Of a DNA stretch of 64,000 nt, positions 34,594 through 48,479 are shown piece after piece. Positions within the stretch are counted from its first letter, which is position 1. Each line of letters opens with the position of its first letter. The stretch is taken from NCBI GenBank assembly GCA_013398295.1, contig VZSF01008863.1:62001-126000 (forward strand). Reading direction: 5' to 3'. The notes under the pieces were generated by a model. That model worked only from the letters and a program-made list of their open reading frames with translations. It was not told the origin of the DNA and made no database searches. The translations under genes and the position numbers were made by a program. Source of the DNA: Chionis minor. Taxonomy: Eukaryota; Chordata; Aves; Charadriiformes; Chionididae.

Positions 34594-34867
34594 ATCATAG
34601 AATCATCTAGGTTGGAAGGATGATGACCTTTCAGGTCATCCAGTCCAACCATAATCCTAACACTGCCAAAACCACACTAACCCATGTCCCTCAGCACCAC
34701 ATCTACCCATCTTTTAAATACCTCCAGGGATGGCGATTCAAACACTTCCCTGGGCAGCCTGTTCCAATGCTTGACAACCTTTTTGGTGAAGAAATTTTTC
34801 CTAATATCCATCCTAAACCTCCCCTGGTACAACTTGAGGCCATTTGCTCTTGTCTGGAAACGAGCTG
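34594..34867 (-). mobile_element. CR1 LINE, 3' fragment (minus strand)
   Basis: ATCATAGAATCATCTAGGTTGGAAGGATGATGACCTTTCAGGTCATCCAGTCCAACC starts the antisense CR1 3' UTR. It continues with CTAACCCATGTCCCTCAGCACCACATCTACCC, CCTCCAGGGATGGCGATTC and CTTCCCTGGGCAGCCTGTTCCAATGCTTGACAACC. The copy has a small insertion near 34620 and is 5'-truncated at about 34867. It belongs to a different CR1 subfamily (CCCTCAGCACCACAT type) from the 15.7 kb cluster. Confidence 0.93.
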
Positions 34868-37800
34868 GCCAGACTGAGCATTATACTTGCAAACATACCC
34901 TGTTAGAAGTGACTCTTGGTGAGACACAAGCCCTCTTCCCACTTCACTTGCTTCTAAACCTTTCTGATGTCATATGTGCCAAGTTAAATATCATTCCCAT
35001 ATTCTGGAAAACATATCTTAGAGGCTACAGACAGAGAAGCCACCAGATCTAGACCACAAAGGACACACTAGAAGCCTACTGACTAGAAAAGCATCTTTAG
35101 GAAGTGAGGAGGGACATAAAGAGGGACCCAAACTATCCCGCTGCACCACCACAGATGCCCCAAACATTCCTTACTTCATAAGAAGGGCCAGCCTATTTCT
35201 TTGTTTTGTTTTCCTTTCCTGTTAAATTAGATGAGATTTAGGCAGCTCCAGAGCTCTATATGCGACTCTATAAGCAGCTACCAGGCAATCATTCCTTTCC
35301 ATTTCTAAGTAGGCTTGTACGCGACTTAATTGCCCTGGTAAAAAAATATCTGCTGTTCTCACGCTCCAGCCTTGAGAATAGCTACCTTTTGGCAGATGTT
35401 TTTCACACCAGTAATTTTGCAGTCAAACCAAAGTAAAGCTAAGAAATGCTATACGCCTTTGTATGTCTGACTTCAGAGATCCCTCTTCTACTTCTCTAAT
35501 TATACGCGTGCTGTTCTACTTGCTATTTTCCTTTTCCAACTATGGGAACATAGACCATGGGTAGAGGATCGATATGCTCAGCATTTACTAATATTGCCTA
35601 TAAACCCTCTGAATGAACATGAACCACAGGGTGTTACTTTCTAAGCCACAGCATACCGTGCTGCTGGAGTTAGCTCAGTGAAGTAAGATGCACTCAAAAG
35701 ACAGGTACACCTTTTTTTTCCAGTGCACGGGAATAGCGTTTAAACATCTCAACCACAATCACGTAATTCTACTCACAAAACACATTGTACAAAAAGGACA
35801 TCTAACTGATGTCCGTAGAAGAAGATACACTACTGTTACAGAAAGGCCAAATACCATAAAGACCTAGATGGACTCACGGCAAGAATTGAACACAAGATCA
35901 GATACTGCAAGCACAAAGACTTTCACTGCCGGAAAACTATGTCTAAAGAGATCAAGAGGTGACAAAGTGCAGGAAGAATGCTACGCCCAATATTCTGTAC
36001 CTAGAATGTAATTCAATTCTCTGACTGTCCCAACAGCTTCTTCTTCATGTCAGCCTGCAAAAATAGTGTTACTAACATACTGGTAGGAGGATCGACTCTT
36101 GTAACAGTATTCTGAAAACTCACTGGGTTTTTTTGGTCTTGATTCTGGAAGATTCAGCCTGACAAACAGTATGAAAAACATCACTTAAAATCTGTGGATC
36201 TCGTTCACTATGAGAACTCCAATACCCTTACACTCCCTAGAGAATACTTCTTTGCAATCCCAGGAAAATTTATGAACTTTAGAAAAATAATTTTACAGTA
36301 GAAAAACTTCGTGAAGTTACGCAGAAAGCTAAAACCTGCTTACTGTTCTCCTTCCCAGTTCATACCGTCTAGCTTAAACCAGCAGTGAACAATTTTGAAA
36401 TATGCTGGGCTTTAGCCAGCAGTTTAAATGAGTATATGTGATTTAGTTCATATTTTCAGGTCTCTTTATTAAATACCTCCCAGTTCCATCTTGCCTAATA
36501 TTTGATCCAGCAAGTTTAATGACCATTCCTTCATTAAACATTACAAGCTTTTTAAGACCTTGGCAGTGCTGCATTTCATTCAATAACCTAGTGCTTCTAC
36601 AAAGTCAACACTGAGTGCCAAGTTAATCCCTCGTGTCCACTAATTATGTCCAGTGCAGCAGCTTCTTGGGTGAGCCTGAATCACTGGGGAAGTGCAGGAT
36701 TTCCAGGCCAATGGATTCAGCACTCCAGCTATATCTCATGTCTTGACACTAGATGTCAGCGAAGGGTAATTGTTGTCTCAATTTAGAGGCCAGCCCAGGT
36801 AGCTACTAGCAACCTCTGTTAATGTTTTATAGCAAAGGTGAAGTATAGCTTAATACAAGCATCTGACATATATTACAATAAAAAAGGATATAGTTGTCTA
36901 GTGTTTTTAAAGTTAGTCGTAAAAGATGAATAATGACGCAGTTTAAAGCTAAAAGACAGCTGCCAAGCTGAATGGCCATGATGGATGTCTAAACACCCAG
37001 TGTAGAGAAAACCTTTTCCCTAGAGACCACCATCCAAAAAATTAATTACTACGATTCAGCATCTTTAAATGTGCCACTTAATATACTGCCACCATAATTA
37101 AATTTCCAGCCCTGTGACCTTGAGACCATTTCCTGAGATAATAAATGAGATCAAGGTTTAATCGATGCAGATGCAAGTAGAAACTGTCCGAGGAAGCACA
37201 AAACCATCACAGTATAGTCAAGGTCAGGAAAGAAAAACCAAGTGAAGCTGCGAATCAACACTAATTGCTTTCTTATGATAAAAGATGTGTATTTTAATTT
37301 GCTTTATTTGCAAACAACAGTTCCGTTGTATACTCTCTGACGGCAGCTTTTCAACTCTAGCCACAGATGAAGTCAGTAGAGGGCATATTTGCGTCCTTGT
37401 AGCATATTTGCCGTATTTGCATATTTGCCACTTTTTGTAGCAAATGAAGCCGTATTCAGTAGCACACTGAGATCTGATAACCAAGCTCATCACACATCAA
37501 ACAATACAAAGACAACAAAATAACTGGCTGCTTCAGGTACACTCCTTCCTCTCCAAAGCAAGAAGCCAAACAAAAATGAGAGATTTTGGCTAGTGATATG
37601 CTCTTTTATGCCCTTTTGAAGTCTGACACAAAGGGCATGGTCTGACTTCCACTGTTGGACTTTACCAAGTGCTAAATCAGACAACATATATCCATGGTGC
37701 CTGATAAATATCTAAATATAGAACATCACCATAAATATATAACACCACCTAGTAGAGGACCTATTATTTTAACAGAAAGAAACATTATTGGGGTTGTCAT

Positions 37801-40583
37801 GCACTTAAGGAGTTGAAGTGACAGAGTCTCTGCAGTGAAGTCAAATGTACTTAATTGTATGTTGTTAGAGAAATTAGAACTATGTGATGGTAGGGGGAGC
37901 ATATGTTTAAAAAACATAAGATTTTTTAACTTTGTGAGACCAACCTGGTGTAGAAGTAGGCTTCCTTTCATTCCAAGAAGCCTGGAGGAAAAAAAAGAAT
38001 CATGTGTTCTGACACCTAAAACCTCAGAACTTTAAAAAACATAGAAGCCAGCAGTAAGAGTCAGAGAGATGAAACTGTGAAACAGATCTTTAAAAAATAG
38101 TACCTGGGCATATTTTTTTGTAAAATAGATATTAATCAACAATCTCTATCAAACCTGTCAACATCAAATAGATTAAATTATAAACCACTGTAAATTCCAA
38201 GGTTAAAACGCAACTGATATAACAGAAATAACATCTATAAACACCTCAAGCAAACGAAGAGGGACGGGGTGATAGACAGAACCCCAGTGGCGTCAGAAAC
38301 AAAGATCGTAGAGAGCTCTGAAATCACCCCATACCAGTAAGACCAACGTATAAAACTTTGTATCAAAACCAAAAGAGGACAAAACAGAACAGTCCACCAA
38401 CCATCAAGGATTAGAGACTTCCAGTTACAACAGAGCTCAGAAGATGGGGCGGGAGGGAGAAAAACATAGAGGCAGCTGCAATGTAACATTAACTTGACAA
38501 AAGTTTCCAGCGCTAACTAACTATCATGGGGGCATGTTTTCCGAGCATATGAGTTTCAGGACTGTGCCATGGACGTAGCTAACATTCATGTTAATCTTGC
38601 CAGTGTGGATGTGCATGCGTACAACTTGAAGACACATTGAGGATAATGAAGACAATTATTTCCTGGTCAAAAACTACCGACTACCCTTGATAAAGGGCAC
38701 ATATTGATGAAAGAGCTATCATGTCTATAAAATCATGCAACAGTAGGATTTGACTTGATTTAGACTGAGACAATGCTATACTGGAAATAAACCCCAACAT
38801 TTGTTGAAACTTGTAGTTGATCTGCCTTCAGTCTAATGCAGTTAAAGGTGGATTTAAAAAAATTACTGAAGTTAACACTTTCAAAATTTCCATGGACTTT
38901 TGGCTATATCATTGTGTTTGTAGGTAAGCTGGGAAATCCACTCTGCCTGACAACTTTTCCTCCTGTCATTCAGTAAGACCTTTAGAGAATGAAAGTAAGG
39001 GGAAACGAAGTCTTTACTCTTATCTGACAGGCTAGTGCTGTAAATAATGCACTGTTTTAACACCATTCTCAAGAAGTCACATTGCATGACCGATGTCATT
39101 GCATGACAAATGCCACAGGCTGCCAGTACTGGTAGTTCCCATCTTTTCTTATTGAAAGATCCATTCAGATGCATCAAGACAACCTGAAGGCTACTTCTGA
39201 TAAGAACAATGGGCAGTTTCAAAGGAGAACAGGCAACATTTCAATTACAAATTTTTATTTTACATTTTTAGCCTCATTTGGTCTCTTTGTGATAAACAAG
39301 ATGTTTTACATATGCCTAGTAGGAATAATTGATAGTTCATGCTTCTGTGTGTTATACTTGTTAAAATATTTGCATTTAAAAGCAAAGTTGGACTTCTAGC
39401 TCTAGGCTACATATGTGTCTTTCCTAAGGAGTCTCAACTAGAAGAAGCATCTTGAATTATAATTGTCTTCCAAATCTCAAATTAAGAGAGACAGAATACT
39501 GTTAACCCTTCACTTAGATCACTTATCCATGTGAAAACAAATTGTGATTTAGGAAAGTTGAGTAGAGAGCTAGCAGATAGGCTGGAGTCACTTGGCTCCT
39601 CCTACATCCAGTCAGTAAGATCAGACATAGGTAAAGATCACTTACACTGCCAAGGGTTGGAAGATCAGGCCTTGGGTAATTACAGCATTAGAACATATGT
39701 ACTTTATGAGAAGATCAATTTTACAGTTAAAAGTTTTATAGCTTGATTCAGAAAAGCAAATTACTTGAAACTTTGCAGAAAATAGTAATAGATAATGAAA
39801 GAAGAGGTCCTCTGTTCAAAACGCTTGCCGAATTCCTCACACAAGCATTTCTTACCTTAAAAAAGATGTGTTGTATGGGATGCTTCCTGTGTTGGACTTA
39901 CGGAACTTTACAACATCTGCAGTGCAGGAATACAGAGATGCAAACTGAGTGTTTTTAAATGAGGCAGCTGTAAGAAAGAATATAACTTTTGAAGGATACG
40001 ATTTTCAAAAGTGACTTGTTACTTTTCCACGTCTCCCTCTGGTGATGTGTATGTGGAAACATCAAGAATACTCCTTCTCAAGAGGCTGAGGAGACAGAGA
40101 CAATCAAGAGTTTTCCTACTCACAGACTCTTCTAAGATACTTGGAGCTCAGCACCACGAAACTGTAGTGTAAAATCATTAGTTGCTTTTCAACACACAAT
40201 TGAATGTTTCTTTTCATTTCAGCTTCTTGACAGCAATGAACAAACATGCAAAGTATCAGAATACATGCACAGTTTAACTCATCATTTACATAGTTTTAAA
40301 AATCTGAGTATTACAGTGGCTGTATACTCATTATATATAAGGTTACATCTTATTGTAACCAGCTTCATTGTAAGCATGCGTATGGGGACATGTAGGACAG
40401 AAGATAAGTCGCTGTGACCTGTTGAGAAAGCTGCACAGCGCTGAGCATGACTTGCCATCCCCAACCCGGTGGCAGCCGGCTCCATTCCTCACAGCTGCAT
40501 CCCAACACAGCAGTATTTACTAAGCCTGACAGAACTTTGCAGCCACAGCAGAGCTGGCTCTCCCTGTTCCTCTCCATACTTAC

Positions 40584-40649
40584 GCATTGTTGTCACAGAT
40601 TTTTTGCCAAATCCCAGCTGTTTTAATCTCTCCTGTTTATTATCTCTTG
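40584..40649 (-). other. candidate minus-strand coding exon (unidentified)
   Basis: The minus strand shows a very strong acceptor, CTTTTTTATTTTTCACTCCAG, then 66 nt open in only one frame (2 nt, 21 codons, 1 nt), then CAATGC|GTAAGTATGG. The peptide is rich in Lys/Arg/Gln with a Leu-Gly-Phe-Gly-Lys-Lys motif. Both flanking phases agree with neighbouring candidates (41168-41218 upstream, 34169-34278 downstream). The exon is short, so the evidence is mainly the splice sites. Confidence 0.33.
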
Positions 40650-41167
40650 CTGGAGTGAAAAATAAAAAAGGGAGGAAGGTGGAGAAACTAGCTGGGCTAT
40701 TACCTTCTTCCTAAGGGAACCACCTTCAGAGACAGCAGAGGTGAGCAGTTGTCACATCTGTTGCAGTTCTGGCGTAGTGGATGCCTTGGGCTGTGGACTG
40801 ACCACATTCAGCTTCACCATCAGCTGCATATGAGTTTTTATGTCCACCTAGGCAGAGTCTACAACCAGCCTCAGTGTTAGAGAAAGTGCAACTAAAGCCC
40901 AGGAAAGACTGACATTTTGTATTTATACACTGATGTCGTCCTGTCTTGTCATTTATTCTGCAGATGCAGAGGGATTTACCTTACTAGTTCATGCTTTTGT
41001 TTTCACCAGAACATTACTGCTACTACTGTTAATGGCAAGTGAAGTCTGTGATACTAAAAATAACGTAAAGGAAGAGCAGAGTCCAATACAGCTAGTAAAC
41101 ACATCACCTAGAGAAAGAAATGAGCATGAAATAACAGCTTGATAGTAGCAAGGTGTCAATTCCTTAC

Positions 41168-41218
41168 TTCTGTAGTCACAGAAAAACATAATATTTCGTA
41201 AGATTATTTTGGGGTAGA
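41168..41218 (-). other. candidate minus-strand coding exon (unidentified)
   Basis: The acceptor CTGCTCTATTTTTTTCACAG precedes 51 nt open in one frame (2 nt, 16 codons, 1 nt) and a fair donor, CAGAA|GTAAGG. The peptide is hydrophobic and aromatic (Ile-Ile-Leu-Arg-Asn-Ile-Met-Phe-Phe). Phases join 41559-41692 on one side and 40584-40649 on the other. Confidence 0.3.
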
Positions 41219-41558
41219 CTGTGAAAAAAATAGAGCAGATTAAATAATTTGTAATATTATTCTTTGGCCAAGCAAAAGGATATTGATATATGTATCGGGT
41301 ACTGTCTCAGCTGAGGGACTTGCCTGCAGCAGCCCAATCAAAAAATGACGCTTTAATTAGCTTTGAAATACTTAACTGTCCTTGGCACATACGGGCACCA
41401 ACATGTTTTGCTGGAATGAGAGACTTTTTATTAATAGATTCCTGCTCCACGTTCTACACTGAAGAGGAGAGAACTAAGTGCTTACAGTGAAACAGTAGGG
41501 AGGCTTATTAAATCAATACACATCTGTTAGATAATGGGCTCTAAGTCAAGAATGTTAC

Positions 41559-41692
41559 TCTGAAAACCTCTCAACAAAATGTTGCTTGTTTGGTACTGTT
41601 TTCCAACAGCTATTCCCTCGTTGTAGGATCCCCTCCAGAGCTGACCATCTATTTTGTAGTGTTCAGTTCCTAACAAGTGTATCCAAACATCT
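41559..41692 (-). other. candidate minus-strand coding exon (unidentified)
   Basis: The acceptor TGCTTTCCGTTTGGCAG precedes 134 nt open as 1 nt, 44 codons, 1 nt, ending TTTTCAGA|GTAACATT (a weak donor). The peptide has globular character (Trp-Ile-His-Leu-Leu-Gly; Asp-Gly-Gln-Leu-Trp-Arg-Gly-Ser-Tyr). The plus strand is also open across much of the interval, which lowers confidence. Start phase fits the end of 42915-43038. Confidence 0.3.
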
Positions 41693-42914
41693 CTGCCAAA
41701 CGGAAAGCATTCTCCAAAAATCTCAGACAATATTCTCAAGTATGCCAGCAAGCAACAGCAAGATGCCGTGAAGTTTAAAACTTCATCCCATAACAGAAAG
41801 GTAAGGCCTTAAGAACACTAAGTAAGCTAATGGCAGCTAAGAAATCCCCTATACTAGTTGCAACGTAATAGTAACAATTTGTAATGACGTCTTAAAATAA
41901 CTGCAAAATTAGGCACAGATATATATAAATGTAAAATATATTAATGTATAAATATATACTATAGTCTACGACACATGTATAAGACTGTTGGGATGTGCAG
42001 CCCTTTCTTGGGTAAGGTAGTGTGATCTCACGGCTCAGTCAGCAGCCATGGTGCTACGCTGCGTTCTACCTCTCCCTTATGAAGTCCTTCTAAGTCAGTC
42101 ACTTCCCAAGTCTGTGTGCACTCTCATCTTTTGTCTGCCTCGCTTATTTTCACTACAAACGGTGTGAGGCACAAGTCGCCCCTTGCAGTATCTATGAAAC
42201 GTTCAGCAATTTCATTCAGAGCCCTTGGGCACTACTGTAATAAACATGAATAAAATAATATTTACCTAGTTAGATATGGGTAAATATGCCTTTATCACCA
42301 TAAAGTAAACACACAGCTCAATTCTTAACTAGTATGTCAATATTCACTCAGAATGTAACAGTAAATAAGCTTAAAAATTATCATATATTTAATAGATGTA
42401 ATTGCAGGGAATAGGAGCGTGTGCAAATAAAGTAAGATGCTCTGAAAAATGGTAGGGAATGTAGAGAGATCAGTTTATGTTTATGAAACTTCACTCACCC
42501 ATGTTATTTCCATTATACGCATAAATTTAGCTACTTCTGTAATATCTGAATTCAGGCTTTACAGACATGCAAATGTTTTTTCTGCAGTGGAAAAGAAAAC
42601 CAAGAAATGTACATACAAGGCTGTCATCTACTGACACGCCATGGTAATTCCTGATACAGTGGTTTCAGCGACAGCACTGAGCATATGCTGAAAAAAAATA
42701 AAGGATGGCTGATGTTTGCACACCAAACAGTGTGAATCATAACATGATATCAATATTAATCTATCCTTTATAAAATCTTAAGACCTTTTCGTTTAATGAA
42801 TAAGATGCTGCACAACAATATAATCTGTACTTTTCCAAATTAGCCACAAACCATCTGGTTTCTCTCCAATTACTTGATTTTTTTTTTTTTTCTATATCTC
42901 TAAATGTTACTGAC

Positions 42915-43038
42915 CTAAAAAAGATTTCATCAAAGGCTGCTGGAATCCTAACCCCTCCAGCAACTATTAAATTGGTCCACTCTGTGTCCTGTGCTGACAA
43001 ATCATTATACTCCAGAGCCTTACAATCCATGGTAGTAT
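42915..43038 (-). other. candidate minus-strand coding exon (unidentified)
   Basis: A pyrimidine-rich acceptor (GTTGCTTCGTCTTTATTTCTAATTGAG) precedes 124 nt open as 2 nt, 40 codons, 2 nt, ending TTTTTTAG|GTCAGTAAC. The peptide includes Glu-Trp-Thr-Asn-Leu-Ile-Val-Ala-Gly-Gly-Val and Ala-Phe-Asp-Glu-Ile-Phe-Phe. The donor is ambiguous (GTCAGT, or GTAACA four bases further). No family recognised. Confidence 0.3.
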
Positions 43039-43997
43039 CTCAATTAGAAATAAAGACGAAGCAACAGTGTTCCAAATTCATCCATCCATCTAAATATGAC
43101 TTTACTCTTAAATAAAATAGAAAATCTATATACAGTGATCCCTAGTCAGCCATTGTGAAGTTCACTCACAACAGAATACTGTTTCCGCATAAGCTAAAGT
43201 GGTTTCAAATCAACAGTTTAAAGTTACGTGAAGTGTCCTGCCTAAGCTAAATGATACAGAAAACAACATACTCTTCTTTATGTTTTCTTCCAAATTTCAT
43301 TAAGCAAACGGTATTTGTGCATATCTTTTAATTTACAGCTTGTCTTGACAAGTATGCTGCTTATCAGCAAAGACTGGCTCACAGAGGTAACACATACTGA
43401 GATCCAGGGTATTCAGAAAATAATACTGAACAGACTGAAAAATAGATCTGCTGAATTTTATTAATTTCTTCAGTTTTATTAATTGATTGTCCTACTACAG
43501 AAGACAAGAGTCCAGCTCAGCCCTTCCATCTCCATTGCTAAAGCTATTCCCAAACATGTCACAAGGACCACAGATTTATTACCATTGGCACTAAAATACC
43601 AATATCATGCGCCAGCAGTTCAAGAGATTTCAAGTAAGCCTGGAAGTGAAATGAGATTTTTTTTTTCTTCTAATAGGCAAATATTATACATGTGACTGAT
43701 CCATACTGTCTAAAGCTGAACAAGAATGACCCAAAGAATAGTAGCTGTTCTCCTTTCTGTAGATCTTTTAAACTCTAAATTTCAGTAGGGTGAAAGTAGG
43801 TTCTCTTGTCAGCAGAAGCTATTCTGAAGGAATGGAGCACTGTTTATGCCATTTCTGTAATGCCACTTTTCTAAATTTATAAATCCAGTCTACTAGAGGC
43901 AGCAGCCACTAAATGGCAGGAATTATTTTAGCCTCAACTAAGAAAAATAAGCAAGCCCATTTCTTCTTAGAACAGCACCTGAATTGAATCTTTAACT

Positions 43998-44032
43998 GGA
44001 AAAAAAAAGAAAAAAAGGAAAAAAAAAAGAAG
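43998..44032 (+). repeat. A/G-only low-complexity tract
   Basis: An uninterrupted purine run of the form GGAAAAAAAAAGAAAAAAGGAAAAAAAAAGAAG. Homopurine sequence; possible triplex former, more simply a decayed poly(A)-type repeat. Confidence 0.85.
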
Positions 44033-47000
44033 CTATTTCTTGCAATGGGACCTGTGCCATTTGACCAAGTAATCTCTATAGGGTTACAGTGATCACTTCT
44101 AACCTGCTACAGATTTTCTGGTGTGTTGTGTCCCTGGTACAGTAACTCTTTTTTCACTTGTGAAACAATCTGCAAGATGTTAGGTATAGCCTGATTTCAC
44201 TGTTAAGTCATTAGGTGCCTACTGGATCCTTCAGGAAATTATTTGGTGGTCTTGTTGTACTCCCTTTTATTACAGCACGAGACCAGAGTACCAGAAGTTC
44301 TTTAGGCAACAAACAGATTCTAGTTTCTCTATGTATTTGGGATACTGTAAGCCAGTCAATGGGAAGCTATCTAGCAATGACAACTTTGCCACGTTGCTTT
44401 GGCGTCGTCATCCCCCACTTGACTAGTCTAAAATAATCATGATTTTAAACACAAAGTGACTTCCCTGGATAGGTTCCATAGGCAACTAGATCCTGTAACT
44501 CCCAGGGTACTTTGAACTTGTTCAGATGCTCAGTAGATTTTGCCAGACTTGGATTCTGTTTTAGCGAATCATGAGATAATGCTGAAGATGTCTTAAAGAT
44601 TTTACATCTTCCTAACATCAAGTATTTATAATAAAGTCTTTAATTCATCTATTTCATCTATTCATCTTGCAGATACCTCAATGAAAGAATGTCTATTGCA
44701 ACTTAAATTTGAAACAATCAATAGTCTGTCACCCTATAGTGAGAATTTACTGCTTATGTTTTACTGGTATCTTCAATTTGTTAGTCAATTTTTTGTTTCG
44801 AAGAACTTCGTGAATGCAACACACACACTAACTTCAGTAGCAGCCAAAATGCTGATCTAATTACTAACTAATCTGATCTAGTGATTCATCTAAGTATTGA
44901 CAATCTACTGATCTAGAAGGTGACTTAAGTGTAGGTTTAGTTATTCCCACTGGTTCTATCCTTTTGAAATACATCAGAGGCTGATGGAAAACATTATCTT
45001 TAGATCAGATTCCAATATCAGAATGTAACTAGTTGCCTATCTAGTCCATCCAGTGGGCCACCACTTCATGCATCTCAAGTCATGATTACTTTATCCACCA
45101 CACATGGACCATTCTATTGGCTTGTCACACCTAAGGAGCCAGTAAAATGTGTTTGCCATGGTTGGCAAGGAAGGAAAGTTTTTAACTTGAGCAAAGGAGT
45201 ACTCGAGCTGCTAGACAAACACTAATTAATTAATCTTGCTGTTTCGAAGTAAAGTACAACCCAGATACATACATTAATGCTGACAACTCATCCAGTTTGG
45301 GACAGTGTATATCTTTACTAGTTTACCTCCATCTTTACAGTTATGTTAAGATGAGGTTGCTATGATCTTTATTTATTCTCCTAAAAGGAAAGCTATAGTT
45401 TTAATACTGGAATTTTTATTTTATTCTCAATAAGCTTTTTGGAGTCGGTGCAGTGTCTGATGTATCATTGGGTCAAATTTCATTCCAGATTTTAACTTAT
45501 CTTCCTAACAGACAGATATGTACAATGAAACGCTGCATTTTATTGCAGAGCTATGTAACAGGAAGTCTTAGAAGACTATTTTTTCCCCTCTGGAGTTCAG
45601 AACTAGTTCCTCTAATAGTAACACAGCATTTCGCTGCTATTGATATGTAGCAGTGAATATTTACGTTGTAGGTATAAAGTTTTATCCTAAACACACTCCT
45701 CTGGTATAACAACTCTCATCAACTTCAAAGGCCTGATTCTGACTACATAATTCATTGAAATTACATCACTGTCGGTAAGGGAACAGCGTGATACCTACTG
45801 TGAAATGAATATTCCTACCATATCAATCTTTTTTAAATTTAGTGTGTTAATATGACCCATGACTTAAGTCACCTTTTGTACTGCTTTCTGTTTGATTATA
45901 ATTTTATCTATTAATCATGTTAATCCAACAGAATCTGCCTTAATCAAATGCAAGTCAATTACCCACTTCGTCAAATTATATTTTTAATGAAAGACATTTT
46001 TTAAGATTGAATACCAATTAAGGATGTGTTTAGGGAAGTGTGGCTAGCTTTAGAGCATGGGAACACTTGGCTCTCCACTGAGAAGGTAGTTTTCGTATCC
46101 ACTTCCAGGTCAAGTAGCTTGAAGAACCCTTCTGAATAGACACTGAACTCACAGCAGACAGTTGTTGCCTGTGCAATAGGCACTGTCCCACCTCAAAAAA
46201 CATCTGCATGCCTGCTGCCTGACCACAGAGAGGGATTAGGCTAGGTAGTCTTTAAAGAACAGATCATGACTTGCCACATGAGAATGAAAATGAAGAGGAA
46301 GGCTACATTGGCCAGTGGTTGTAAACCTGGGATATGACAGTCAAAGGTACCAGCCCAAAGATGCCTGGATATTCAGATCCCAGACCCACAAAGGCTTACT
46401 CAGGAAAACTTCCCTGACTGCAACAGCAAATTTCCTATCCCTTCCATTCCTCTGCAGCTAAAACTCGGAAGAGCAATTTATGAGTTCATTTCTGTCCCCA
46501 TTTGAACAAACTCCATTAAACCCTAAACCAAAATTCAAGCTATGGAATGTTATGCAAAAATTAGTCATGCTTTCTTTTCGTTTTACCACCTGATCAGACT
46601 CGAAAATGAAGTGTGATTGATCTGGTAGAGGAAGAATGCTAACTGATCAACATGGCAAATCCAGCCTTCTAAATCCAATGTGTATAAAAATCTTCTTCAC
46701 CTCTCTGTGTTTTATTCCCACCTCTTCAGTTCTGATTTGGCCTGCAGCCTCTCCCATTCCAGACTTGTTGAGACCAACTGCTTCATCTGGAGGCAGGTCC
46801 ATATACCAGCCCTTTCAGCAGTCCAGAATCTGGTCATTCACTCCAATATCCCTTTCCTTGGTATTTACAGAGTACAAAATAGTCTGATACTAAATAAGAC
46901 ACCTCTATTTTAAATTGTATTTGTATTACACCAAGGTCCTAATGGTACCGTTATACAAAAGTTCTGCAGGGAAGAAGGGATGATTGATGTTAAGACAGCC

Positions 47001-47661
47001 ACACATAAACGCAATGTGTGCACACACACATTTCACTGGCAGTAACATCACAGATTTGGACGTTCATTAAAACAAAGACAATGTTCTTTAGATATTTACA
47101 CTTACATGCAAAGCAAATCTAGCATAAAGTAACTTGAATTTGTTCCCGCGGGAAGAAGGATGGTGCACTCCACTTAGCATCTATGTAGTTCCTTCAGAGT
47201 TCCAAAAGAATCCGCACAAGGTGCGCATGTATCAGTGTATAACTGAGTTTTTAACTGAGGAACTGGAAAGAATAAAGGTAAACAGACTTCCCTGAGGATA
47301 CTGACCAAACCAATGTCAGGGAACCCGTTAAACTGGTGAGAGAATCCAATAGCCTCACTATTCTGAACAGACTGATGGAGAGCTTGTGGCGATCACAGTC
47401 TTGGAGGAATTTTTCATTCACACTGACTGGATGAATATTTTTGGGGAGCCGAAGTGATGAAAAAAATCTTGATTTTTAACAACCTCCACAGCCAGTTCCC
47501 TTTCCCATGTTCGAACACAGTAGACACCATTCCTTAACAAAAGCTGTCACCACCCTCTGTTGGTGACCTTCATCTCCTTAGGGGAATGTCGACCCTGCAG
47601 TTCAGAAATATGACTCATCTAAGTACACCTGGACAATTTGCAGCTGTGGTTCAGGAGGCAG

Positions 47662-47917
47662 CTACACTACATGGAAACGCATAAGGCTCCAGTTTCCACC
47701 CAGCGTGATGGACGTGTACAAACCCCCAGTTCTAAGCTCTAACCTGGGGAGGTTTGCTTGCTTCTGATACACTAACTTGTCTAAAAAGCTGTATGCAAAG
47801 TCATCAGTCCAACACGCAGGATACCAAAAGGCACCGTAAAGTTTCACAATGTCCTTACCTGTGCCAAGGAAGATCTCCCTTAGTATTTGGAGGTGTTTGT
47901 AAAGCCACTTCAGGTAC
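47662..47917 (-). other. longest uninterrupted minus-strand frame in non-repeat DNA of this stretch
   Basis: From the CACAG at about 47918 a minus-strand frame stays open for some 85 codons, to a TAG at 47662-47664, with aromatic-rich peptide (Leu-Tyr-Gly-Ala-Phe-Trp-Tyr-Pro). A good donor (GGCACAG|GTAAGGAC at 47857-47858) lies inside it, so a 59-nt exon at 47859-47917 is an alternative reading. The plus strand also has a 110-codon frame here. I cannot tell coding from chance. Confidence 0.2.
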
Positions 47918-48479
47918 CTGTGCTAATATCTATCATATCATACCATGGCTGATTGCAGGAGGACCAGGGTTTGCAGAAAGGAAAGACCACCTTCAGAGTT
48001 GTTCCTCTCTCCTACAAGCCTCATTTTTCCTTCTTACTGGGATGCATCAACCTGGTCCTTTGGCCAGTCTTAATGCAAACATTTGATATATGATACAAAT
48101 ATTCTGTTGTCTAAATGGAGGATGTCCCTTAACTAAGGTCATTCAACACAGTGAGCTTTTAAAGGACATATTTCTAAGTCCTAAGACAGTAGTGCTTTCT
48201 TTCTAGGATGAATTTTAAATCTCTCAGCTTCAATATTTATGCTACACAGCCGATCCGAAAGGAGGCTTATTGGAGAGTGGGGCTGCTTATATCCCTTTAA
48301 TTATACAGAGGACTGGACTTGGAAGGCAACAGCTTTTCAAACTTTGAATTTACATAGCAAAGCAAACACTGAGAATGTAAAAGACTTGGTCTAGTATTGT
48401 AGAATGCTGAATAAGATAAAGCACAAAATACAGTTTGTCTGCAGATACACTGCAAACACAGAGGAATATTTCAAAAGAA

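Noticed and set aside
38881..39222. 113-codon minus-strand frame
   Set aside because: The peptide resembles no family and no splice sites or start context support it; treated as chance.
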